A stretch of DNA of 64,000 bases. Origin: Hymenobacter negativus (GTDB lineage Bacteria; Bacteroidota; Bacteroidia; Cytophagales; Hymenobacteraceae). A program made the translations under genes and the position numbers. Shown piece by piece: positions 8,211 through 15,201 of the stretch (within the stretch, counting starts at the first letter, position 1; each line of letters opens with the position of its first letter). Location: positions 1-64,000 of the forward strand of contig NZ_JAGETZ010000008.1 of NCBI RefSeq assembly GCF_017571495.1. The letters are read 5' to 3'. Below the pieces are notes generated by a model. That model saw only the letters and a list, made by a program, of their open reading frames with translations. It had not been told where the DNA came from and did not search any database.

Positions 8211-8936
8211 TTATTTCACCCGCAGGGCGAAAGTGAGGCCGGGATTCGTTGGGAATGCTGCTCGTTGGCCAGGTACAGCCATGAGCGTGGGCTCCCAATG
8301 AAAGGTCAGGTCGTCGCTCACATCGAAGTCTTTGAGGTGAGCATCGACGAGTGCATCCACGATTTGCAGGCCGTACACAAGGCCGATGTAGAGGTAGAAA
8401 ATGTCGCGGTAGCCGCGGTAGAACACTACGCCCGTGTTCAGCGCATCGGCAGTATTAAATAGCCGGGCGCGGTCGCCCAGACTCTCATCGTGCAGTGGAA
8501 CACCTTGTTGCGTAACCTTATTATAAGCAACGGAAAACTCCCGGTAGCCCTGCTGATAAAAAATCTCGCCGTAAATGACGCCGCCCAGCCCGCCGTACAC
8601 CAGCGGCAGCTTCCAGTAGCTATGGTTGTAAATCTGGCCCGCGCCGGGCAGCACCAGCGCCAGCATCGCCGCTTTGCCCGGGCGCGTCAGACGGATGCCT
8701 TTGAAGCCAAAAGCCCGGAACATGTGCTCGGTGCGCTTGGCTGAATCGGCGGCCTCTTTTCTTTTTTTGGCTTCGGGGGTCACCACTACCTCCCGGCGCT
8801 CGGTTGTATCGGCCAGGATGGCAGCCGGATTTACGGTGGTTTCCGGTGTGAATACCTGGGCGTGGCTGGTGCGGCCAACCAGCAGGCTGCCTGCCAGAAT
8901 CAGTACCATCCCGAGGCGGGAATACAGTTTTTTCAT
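8211..8936 (-). CDS. DUF5683 domain protein
   Basis: A protein of 241 residues. The signal peptide (MKKLYSRLGMVLILAGSLLV, cut after SHA) is followed by a Thr/Glu/Lys-rich linker. The conserved domain then runs from GKAAMLALVLPGAGQIYNHSYWK, through YGGLGGVIYGEIFY and ARLFNTADALNTGVVFYRGYRDIFYLYIGLVYGLQIVDALVDAHLKDFDVSDDL-type motifs, and ends in a beta-rich tail. Hydrophobic stretches suggest two or three membrane passes. The family is nearly confined to Bacteroidota and sits between parB and dapB there as here; its function is unknown. Linkage to partition and signal-peptidase genes points to a core envelope role, which is an inference. Confidence 0.85.
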   Translation of the reverse strand: MKKLYSRLGMVLILAGSLLVGRTSHAQVFTPETTVNPAAILADTTERREVVVTPEAKKRKEAADSAKRTEHMFRAFGFKGIRLTRPGKAAMLALVLPGAGQIYNHSYWKLPLVYGGLGGVIYGEIFYQQGYREFSVAYNKVTQQGVPLHDESLGDRARLFNTADALNTGVVFYRGYRDIFYLYIGLVYGLQIVDALVDAHLKDFDVSDDLTFHWEPTLMAVPGQRAAFPTNPGLTFALRVK

Positions 8937-9016
8937 AACAAACCTGCTAACGGAATACGCCGGTTTTTAGCGTGTTTGGCATGTAAGGAGGCGTTGACAG
9001 CGTCCGACTTTTTTAC

Positions 9017-10000
9017 TTATGATGGTTGCAGAATGTGCAGAATACGCTGCATATCCTCCACCGAATCGAAGGCAATTTTGATTTCGCCGTTGCCCTTAGC
9101 CGTAGGCCGCACCTGCACCCGTGAGCCAAAGCGGTCGGTGAGGTGGCGCTCGGCCCGCCGAATTTCAGCTACGGGCACGGCAGGCTGCGCCGGGGCGGTA
9201 GTGCCGTCGGCTTTGGGCTGAGCCTCGGCATTGTTGCGGCCGAAACCGGCGCGTACTAACTCCTCTACACGGCGCACGGAAAGCTCCTCGGCCACGATTT
9301 TACGAAACAGGTCAACTTGCAGCTTGGGGTCGTCGAGGCCGATGAGAGCACGGGCGTGGCCCATGCTGATTTCGGCATCACGCAGGCCAATCTGCACATC
9401 GGGCGGCAGCTTCAGCAGGCGCAGGTAGTTGGTCACCGTCGAGCGGTTTTTGCCCACCCGGTCGCCTAGTTCTTCCTGGCGCAGGTTGCACTCGCTCAGC
9501 AGACGCTGGTAGCTGAGAGCAATTTCGATGGCATTCAGGTTTTCCCGCTGAATGTTCTCAATCAGGGCCATTTCCAGCATTTGCTGGTCGTCCGCCTTGC
9601 GTATATAGGCCGGAATTGTCTCCAGACCTGCCAGCTTGGAGGCCTGCAGGCGGCGCTCCCCCGAAATGAGCTGGTAGGAATTAGTGCCGAGCTGGCGCAG
9701 GGTCACGGGCTGAATGATGCCTTGGATTTTGATGCTATCGGCCAGTTCCTGCAAGGCTTGCTGGTCGAAATGGGTGCGGGGCTGGTATGGGTTGGCTTCG
9801 ATGTGCTCGACCGAGATAAATCCCACCGAGTTGACGGGGTGCGATACCAGCCGGTCGCTGGTGCCGGGCCGTTCGCCTTTTTTCTCGTAGCTGCCCTCAA
9901 TAAGGGCATTGAGGCCGCGGCCGAGGCCACCCTTGCGTTTTACTGCGGCGGCGGCGGCCAGGGCAGCTTGCAATTTCTCTTCGTTCTTCTCTAGCGGCAT
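9017..10000 (-). CDS. parB: ParB chromosome-partition protein
   Basis: A protein of 327 residues. It binds centromere-like parS sites near the origin and spreads as a CTP-dependent clamp, working with ParA. The N-terminus has KGGLGRGLNALI. The ParB/Srx domain has NPYQPRTHFD and ISGERRLQASKLAGL (the CTP-binding GERR motif). LIENIQRENLNAIEIALSYQRLL and the helix-turn-helix TVTNYLRLLKLPPDVQ with GHARALIGL complete the DNA-binding part. The C-terminal dimerisation domain (RHLTDRFGSRVQV) follows an Ala/Pro-rich linker. No canonical parS was noticed by eye in the window. Confidence 0.95.
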   Translation of the reverse strand: MPLEKNEEKLQAALAAAAAVKRKGGLGRGLNALIEGSYEKKGERPGTSDRLVSHPVNSVGFISVEHIEANPYQPRTHFDQQALQELADSIKIQGIIQPVTLRQLGTNSYQLISGERRLQASKLAGLETIPAYIRKADDQQMLEMALIENIQRENLNAIEIALSYQRLLSECNLRQEELGDRVGKNRSTVTNYLRLLKLPPDVQIGLRDAEISMGHARALIGLDDPKLQVDLFRKIVAEELSVRRVEELVRAGFGRNNAEAQPKADGTTAPAQPAVPVAEIRRAERHLTDRFGSRVQVRPTAKGNGEIKIAFDSVEDMQRILHILQPS

Positions 10001-10116
10001 AGTTCATCGGCCGGGCCCATAAAAGGCATGCGGCAACGGATGTCAAAATTACGGATTGTTCAGCGAAGGGCAAGCCGGAAAGTTTGGACGGGTGGTTGAG
10101 CTTGTAATTAGCCTGG

Positions 10117-10371
10117 CTAATTCGCTGGCCGGGGGCCCAAACCAACCGTGAATACGTGACACGAGCCCCTACGACCCTTATAAACCTGCATTCGATACGC
10201 GCCGTGGCCAGCCGCTGCCAGCGCCTCATTCACTAGTGGGCGAAAGTCGGCGTCGAAAGTGCGCACCAAGCCTTCTTCTACCGCTTCCAGCCAGCCGGCT
10301 TCCTGCGACGAGCCGGGAAGAATTTCGATGTGGGCCTGCTGGCCATCGAAAGCACGAATGAAAGCTTGCAT
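10117..10371 (-). CDS. Small orphan protein between parA and parB
   Basis: An ORF of 84 codons with a proper ATG and stop. The product (MQAFIRAFDGQQAHIEILPG, then EEGLVRTFDADFRPLVNEALAAAGHG and a basic YKGRRGSCHVF end) has no signal peptide or membrane segment and was not recognised. Alternating hydrophobic residues and the GHGAYRMQVYKGRRG segment suggest a small alpha/beta domain. It runs in the same direction as parA and parB with 116 bp to parB, so it may belong to the partition transcript. Codon use looks like that of its neighbours. Confidence 0.5.
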   Translation of the reverse strand: MQAFIRAFDGQQAHIEILPGSSQEAGWLEAVEEGLVRTFDADFRPLVNEALAAAGHGAYRMQVYKGRRGSCHVFTVGLGPRPAN

Positions 10372-10415
10372 GCTGCAAGTAACGAAAGATGCTGGCGCGT
10401 CGAGGGTTTCAGATG

Positions 10416-10480
10416 ATTTTTAAAGCCCCATCGGGGCGGCACTCGTTCAACGAATGCCGCCCCGATGGGGCTTTAAAAAT
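10416..10480. repeat. 65-bp near-perfect palindrome in the parA-parB interval
   Basis: Arms 10416-10447 and 10449-10480 are 32-bp inverted copies with one mismatch and a single-base centre. The outer part reads ATTTTTAAAGCCCCATCGGGG. It could form a cruciform in DNA or a long hairpin in RNA; the T-rich ends on both sides also fit a bidirectional terminator. Confidence 0.85.
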
Positions 10481-10537
10481 CTAGAAAAGCTAGCGTGGCT
10501 ACCGGTATGCTGCCCCACTAAAGCAATTTGGTTTCTC

Positions 10538-10804
10538 CTAAGTTAATGGTTCAATATCAGTTGGGAATTGGCTCCATTGGTTCCAAAGATTATCATCATC
10601 TGACTGCTTCTCCGTGGCATTTCTCCCATGCCAAGCACGGTTTAGATGAGAATAAACGTGAGCAATATCGATTTGGAATTCAATATCACTATAGTCACAG
10701 TTGCTATTCAACTCTTTGCATAAGCTTGCCAGATGTTCTTGCGCATCTTCTAACTCATGCATGAAAATAGACCAGGCAACTGGGTCGGCTCGTTTATCAA
10801 TCAT
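10538..10804 (-). CDS. Small AT-richer orphan ORF after parA
   Basis: An ORF of 88 codons from an ATG at 10804, 25 bp after the parA stop and on the same strand; a TTG seven codons earlier is also in frame. The product (MIDKRADPVAWSIFMHELED, then HLASLCKELNSNCDYSDIEFQIDIAHVYSHLNRAWHGRN) is acidic and mostly helical, with no known motif. Base composition is clearly AT-richer than the neighbours, which suggests acquisition. An overlapping plus-strand ORF looks less protein-like. Possible roles include a small regulator or a leftover of an inserted element. Confidence 0.5.
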   Translation of the reverse strand: MIDKRADPVAWSIFMHELEDAQEHLASLCKELNSNCDYSDIEFQIDIAHVYSHLNRAWHGRNATEKQSDDDNLWNQWSQFPTDIEPLT

Positions 10805-10829
10805 AAGCTGACCGAATAAAGTCAAACCC

Positions 10830-11636
10830 TTAAATCCGCTCGTCCTCCGCCGTCTCCTCGGTGGCTTCCACGCTGTTTTTCTCTACGATTTCGCGGGCCA
10901 GATTGAGGTAGCTGATGGAGCCTTTGCTTTCGGCGTCGTGCAGGATGACGGGGATGCCGAAACTGGGCGACTCGCTCAGCTTCACGTTGCGTGGGATGAT
11001 GGTGTCGAAGGCCAACTGCTGGAAGTGCATGCGGACTTCCTCCACCACCTGGTTGCTCAAGCGCAGGCGCACGTCGTACATCGTGAGCAGGATGCCTTCG
11101 ATTTCGAGCTCAGTGTTGAGACGGCTCTGAATGATTTTGATGGTATTCAGGAGCTTGCCCAGGCCTTCGAGGGCGAAGTATTCGCACTGCACCGGGATGA
11201 TAACCGAGTGCGCGGCCGTGAGGGCGTTCACCGTGATGAGGCCGAGCGAGGGCGAGCAGTCGATGATGATGAAGTCGTACTCAGCGGCCAGGGGGCGCAG
11301 GGCCTCCTTCATTTTCTCCTCGCGGTTGGGCAGGTTTATCATCTCCACCTCGGCACCCACCAAGTCGATGTGGGAGGGCATGAGGTCGAGGTGGGGCAAA
11401 ATATTGGTGGGCACGATGATGTCGTGGGCGTTGATGCCGTCCACCATGCACTCGTAGATGCTGTTCTGGATGTCCTTGGGGTCGTAGCCCACGCCCGAGG
11501 TGGCATTGGCCTGGGGGTCGGCGTCGACGAGCAAGGTCCGGTAGTCCAGGGCGGCCAGGGACGCCGCGAGGTTAATAGAGGTAGTGGTTTTGCCCACCCC
11601 GCCTTTCTGATTGGCTACCGCGATGATTTTTCCCAT
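10830..11636 (-). CDS. parA: ParA/Soj chromosome-partition ATPase
   Basis: A protein of 268 residues and a P-loop ATPase that positions ParB-bound origins over the nucleoid. The deviant Walker A KGGVGKTTT starts at residue 11 with the signature lysine. Walker A' LLVDADPQANATSGVG and Walker B DFIIIDCSPSLGLITVNAL follow, then IPVQCEYFALEGLGKLL and the C-terminal VKLSESPSFGIPVILHDAESKGS. The ATG at 11636 was chosen because homology starts at MGKIIAVANQKGG; the upstream frame is repeat-derived spacer. It heads the partition block. Confidence 0.96.
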   Translation of the reverse strand: MGKIIAVANQKGGVGKTTTSINLAASLAALDYRTLLVDADPQANATSGVGYDPKDIQNSIYECMVDGINAHDIIVPTNILPHLDLMPSHIDLVGAEVEMINLPNREEKMKEALRPLAAEYDFIIIDCSPSLGLITVNALTAAHSVIIPVQCEYFALEGLGKLLNTIKIIQSRLNTELEIEGILLTMYDVRLRLSNQVVEEVRMHFQQLAFDTIIPRNVKLSESPSFGIPVILHDAESKGSISYLNLAREIVEKNSVEATEETAEDERI

Positions 11637-11641
11637 TGGAT

Positions 11642-11769
11642 TAGTTGTTCGTTGTTCGTTGTCAGTTGCTCGGGGTTGGCTGTTCAGTCTTCGTTGCGTG
11701 TTTTTGAGGCTCACTAAGCCTCAGCCACTAACAACGACTACTAAATAAACAACAACGAATAACTAATAA
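11642..11769. repeat. Dispersed repeat, family C, upstream of parA
   Basis: The spacer between parA and the divergent solute-binding gene is built of GTTGTTCGTTGTTCGTTG on the left and CAACAACGAATAACTAATAAC-like inverted words on the right. It also has a small inner palindrome (GAGGCTCACTAAGCCTC). It must hold the promoters of both genes. Confidence 0.55.
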
Positions 11770-11814
11770 CTTTTGCCGTAGCATTGCACAAAGATACATT
11801 CTTTCCCTGTTCGC

Positions 11815-13611
11815 ATGGCCCCTTTTTTGGCTCGTTGGGCTGGCTTCTCGGCTAAACTGTTTGGATTTTCGGCGGGGGCGCTGGCAGTAGCCGGCTGCCA
11901 CGACGCCGCCCGTTCAGCAGCCGACGAGCGCCGCGTATTCCGCTACAACCAGCCCGAGGCGCTGTCCTCGCTCGACCCCGCTTTTGCCCGCAACCAGGCC
12001 AATTCCTGGGCCGTGTCGCAGCTCTACAACGGGCTGATGGAGCTGGATTCGACCCTGCAGCCGGTACCGGCGCTGGCCCGGCGATACAGCATTTCGCCGG
12101 ATGGGCGCACGTACACGTTCGTGCTACGCAAGGGCATTTCCTTTCATGAGAATGAGGATGTATTTCAGCTTTCGGATTCGGATTTGAAAGCATTGGTAGA
12201 CCAAGAATTGAAAGACCATCCTGGTCGCAATCGAGCTGATATAGAGAAATACGGCACAGAGGCTTTTCCTGTAGCTACGCGTCAAGTCGTCGCTCAGGAC
12301 TTCGTCTACAGCTTCAAGCGCATCCTCGACCCGACCACGGCCAGTTCGGGCGGCTGGATTTTCCGGGGCAAGGTGCTGGAGAAGCCCGATGGCAGCATTA
12401 GCGACACGGCTTTTGTGGCGGCGAATGACTCCACGTTTCGCATTCACCTTAAGGAGCCGTTTATCCCGTTTTTGGGTATCCTCACGATGCCGTACGCCTA
12501 TGTGGTGCCGCACGAGGCCGTGGAAAAATACGGCAAGGACTTCCGTGAGCATCCGGTGGGCACGGGGCCGTTTCGCTTCAAGCTCTGGGACGAGGGCAAC
12601 GTGCTGCTTTATGAGCGCAACCCCAACTACTGGCGAAGCGACGAGAAGGGCCGGCCGCTGCCCTACCTCGATGCCGTGGCCGTGAGCTTCTTGCCCGACC
12701 GCAAAACCGAGTTCCTGACCTTTATGCAGGGCAAACTGGATTTCCTATCGGGTATTCGGGCCGGCTCGCGCGACTTAATTATGCACCCCGACGGCACCAT
12801 TCGGGCCGATTTCAAAGGCAAGTTCACGGTGCAGAAAGCGCCATACCTGAACACGGAGTACTTGGGCATTCAGCTCGATTCGGTCAATCTGCTTGGTGAG
12901 CAGGCCGTGCAAGGCCGCGCCCTGCGCAACAAGCAGGTGCGGCAGGCCCTCAATTACGCCCTCAACAAGCCCGAAATGCTGACCTACCTGCTCAACCGGG
13001 TGGGGCATCCGGGTACGTCGGGCTTCGTGCCTACGGCGCTGCCATCGTTCTCCGAAAAGGAGGTGCCCGGCTACAGCTACCAGCCGCAGAAGGCCCGGCA
13101 GCTACTGCGCACCGCCGGCTACGGGCCCCAGCGGCCGTTGAAGCTGCGCCTCAGCACGGTGCTGGAACGCAAGGAAATAGGCGAGTACCTGCAGAAGCAA
13201 TGGGCCGACGTAGGCGTGCAGGTTCAGATTGATATCAACCAGTCGGCTGCGCAACAGGACTTGGTGGATAACGGTCGGGTTGCCTTTTTCGCTAAAAGCT
13301 GGCTAGGCGACTACCCCGACGCCGAAAACTACCTGGCCCTGTTCTACAGCCCCAACTTCAGCCCCGCCGGCCCCGATAAAACCCACTTCAAAAGCGCGGC
13401 CTACGACAAGCTCTACGACGAAGCCCGCCGCACCCAGGACGTGGCCCGGCGCACGGCCCTCTACCAGGCTATGGACCGGATTGTGGTAGAAGAATCACCC
13501 GTCATCAGCCTCTATTATGATGAGGTAGTGCGCCTGACGCAGAACAATGTGCGCGGCCTCACCCCAAACCCGATGAACCAACTGCTGCTGGAGCGGGTGC
13601 GTAAGGAATAA
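11815..13611 (+). CDS. Peptide-type ABC transporter solute-binding lipoprotein
   Basis: A protein of 598 residues of the SBP_bac_5 family (oligopeptide/nickel binding). The N-terminal signal ends in the lipobox AVAGC, so it is predicted to be lipid-anchored. The family signatures are LDPAFARNQANSWAVSQLYNGLMELD, SPDGRTYTFVLRKGISFH, DFVYSFKRILDP, LLYERNPNYW, RQALNYALNKPEML and SWLGDYPDAENYLALFYSPNFSP. An acidic segment of about 45 residues (ENEDVFQLSDSDLKAL...TRQ, near nt 12150-12290), AT-richer than the rest, sits between FH and the VYSFKR motif, where most homologues have a short loop. No permease or ATPase gene is adjacent, so the partner transporter lies elsewhere. It is divergent from parA. 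Confidence 0.88.
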   Translation: MAPFLARWAGFSAKLFGFSAGALAVAGCHDAARSAADERRVFRYNQPEALSSLDPAFARNQANSWAVSQLYNGLMELDSTLQPVPALARRYSISPDGRTYTFVLRKGISFHENEDVFQLSDSDLKALVDQELKDHPGRNRADIEKYGTEAFPVATRQVVAQDFVYSFKRILDPTTASSGGWIFRGKVLEKPDGSISDTAFVAANDSTFRIHLKEPFIPFLGILTMPYAYVVPHEAVEKYGKDFREHPVGTGPFRFKLWDEGNVLLYERNPNYWRSDEKGRPLPYLDAVAVSFLPDRKTEFLTFMQGKLDFLSGIRAGSRDLIMHPDGTIRADFKGKFTVQKAPYLNTEYLGIQLDSVNLLGEQAVQGRALRNKQVRQALNYALNKPEMLTYLLNRVGHPGTSGFVPTALPSFSEKEVPGYSYQPQKARQLLRTAGYGPQRPLKLRLSTVLERKEIGEYLQKQWADVGVQVQIDINQSAAQQDLVDNGRVAFFAKSWLGDYPDAENYLALFYSPNFSPAGPDKTHFKSAAYDKLYDEARRTQDVARRTALYQAMDRIVVEESPVISLYYDEVVRLTQNNVRGLTPNPMNQLLLERVRKE

Positions 13612-13670
13612 GGCCACAAGCTCAGCCCTGCACAACAGTGGCATTTATTGACTTAAAATCAGCTGCAGCC

Positions 13671-14519
13671 ATGTCTTATTTCCGAGTAGGATGCGCAACT
13701 CTGGTACTGGCAATTGCCAACCTGTCGATGGCCCACGGGCAAACATCGAAGCCTGCATCATCCGCCGCACCTTTGGTTATTGGCCAGACGTTCACGCTGC
13801 AGTCGAAAGTGCTGGGCGAAACGCGCCGCATTAATGTGTACTTGCCGCCAGCTTATACAGACTCTGCTAGCTTGCGCCTGCCCGTACTGTACATGCCGGA
13901 CGGCGGCCTGCAGGAAGATTTTTTACACGTTGCAGGCTTGGTGCAAGTGTCGGTGGGCAATGCCACCATGCGGCCGTTTATTTTGGTCGGCATCGAAAAT
14001 ACCGCCCGGCGACGCGATATGACTGGGCCTACCACTAATGTCGAGGACAAGAAAATTGCGCCCAAGGTAGGCGGCTCGGCTGCTTTCCGCCAGTTTATTC
14101 GGCAGGAGTTGATGCCCGCCGTGAAGCAGCGCTACCGCACCACGGCCGAAACAGCCATTGTGGGTGAGTCGCTCGCCGGCCTGTTTGTGGTAGAGACGTT
14201 GTTGCTCGAACCCACTTTATTTAATACTTACCTCGCTTTTGACCCCAGCCTGTGGTGGAACAACGGCCAACTGGCCGCCCAGGCCGGCACACTGCTTCAA
14301 AAAGCCGGCCGCAGCGTAGCACCTACGGTATACTTGGCCACCAGCATCCAAGGCGATACAGCAGCTACGCGCAAGGTCGTACAGGTTGGTAACCAACAAG
14401 CAGCGCGCCCCGGCTCCTGGCACTACGAGCCGATGCCGCAGGAAACGCACGCCACTATTTATCATCCGGCGGCGCTCCGGGCTTTTCGGGCAGTCTTTAA
14501 ACCACCAACCGGTCGGTAA
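13671..14519 (+). CDS. Secreted esterase of the esterase D/Fes type
   Basis: A protein of 282 residues with signal peptide MSYFRVGCATLVLAIANLSM ending near AHG. The alpha/beta-hydrolase fold of the putative-esterase family is seen in RINVYLPPAYTD, LPVLYMPDGG, the nucleophile elbow GESLAGLFVVE (Ser167), FDPSLWW and the late histidine in ETHATIYHPA. Relatives hydrolyse ester bonds in siderophores, S-formylglutathione or acylated sugars; the substrate here is unknown. The ATG at 13671 starts a good signal peptide; an upstream GTG was rejected. It lies 59 bp after the solute-binding protein gene and may share its transcript. Confidence 0.82.
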   Translation: MSYFRVGCATLVLAIANLSMAHGQTSKPASSAAPLVIGQTFTLQSKVLGETRRINVYLPPAYTDSASLRLPVLYMPDGGLQEDFLHVAGLVQVSVGNATMRPFILVGIENTARRRDMTGPTTNVEDKKIAPKVGGSAAFRQFIRQELMPAVKQRYRTTAETAIVGESLAGLFVVETLLLEPTLFNTYLAFDPSLWWNNGQLAAQAGTLLQKAGRSVAPTVYLATSIQGDTAATRKVVQVGNQQAARPGSWHYEPMPQETHATIYHPAALRAFRAVFKPPTGR

Positions 14520-14561
14520 TTAACAGTCGTCGGATTCAGTTAGCAAGAACATGCTATCCGG

Positions 14562-15083
14562 TTATTTACGCGTTCCATCTGGCTTGGCCAGCGCATCGAA
14601 CTGAGTGCCAAAATAGGCGAATAGCTCCCGCACGTTTTCTGGAGCATTGCCTTCTACTGTTACTTTTTTGAATATGCCGTCGGGCTGACGGATGGCAACG
14701 ATGGTGCTCGGTACATCGGTCACGCCGCTTGAATAGCTGTTTTCGAACGTTTCAAAGCGGGATTCTTTGGCTTGGCGCAGCAGGTCGGCTACCGTAGCAG
14801 CCGGCAATTTCAGGTCTTTTTTGCCCTCCATTGATACGAAGCGGCGGCCTTCGTAGGCCACACGGCCGTCGGCGTATACCAGGGCGGTGTAACTGGGGCA
14901 GGTACCGAAGCACGGCGTGCGCTCGAAGGTGATAACCGGCCCTGCTTCGGTAGGAGCGGGCTTTTTGACAGGACCAGCTTTTTTACTGGCTTTTTTAGTT
15001 TTCTGAACCGCTGTCTGCTGGGCACACGCCTGCAGATTGAGACCGAAGAAACTGAGCAGCAAGAGCAGCGTGAAGTAGCGCAT
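14562..15083 (-). CDS. DUF6438 domain lipoprotein
   Basis: A protein of 173 residues. The signal sequence MRYFTLLLLLSFFGLNLQAC ends in a plausible lipobox cysteine. A Lys/Ala/Pro-rich linker is followed by a domain starting ITFERTPCFGTCPSYTALVYADGRV. The CFGTCP double-cysteine motif and the following beta strands are typical of DUF6438, a Bacteroidota family of unknown function. The ATG at 15083 fits the signal peptide; upstream in-frame codons do not. The gene converges with the esterase gene and precedes no obvious partner. Confidence 0.78.
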   Translation of the reverse strand: MRYFTLLLLLSFFGLNLQACAQQTAVQKTKKASKKAGPVKKPAPTEAGPVITFERTPCFGTCPSYTALVYADGRVAYEGRRFVSMEGKKDLKLPAATVADLLRQAKESRFETFENSYSSGVTDVPSTIVAIRQPDGIFKKVTVEGNAPENVRELFAYFGTQFDALAKPDGTRK

Positions 15084-15201
15084 GGGGATATGGGGCATTG
15101 AAGCCGTGAATATGGGCAAACAAAAACCCGACAGAACGAAAACCGTGCCTGGGGTTTCGTGCTGTCGGGTTGGGGCGTTCTGAAAGAACGTTCTAGCGGG
15201 G

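Noticed and set aside
10528..10764. Plus-strand ORF overlapping the small ORF after parA
   Set aside because: It has no convincing protein character and opposes the direction of the block; the minus-strand ORF adjoining parA is better.
9017..11814. Search for a parS site near parA/parB
   Set aside because: No TGTTTCACGTGAAACA-like 16-mer was seen by eye. The 65-bp palindrome does not match parS, so it was not called a centromere site.
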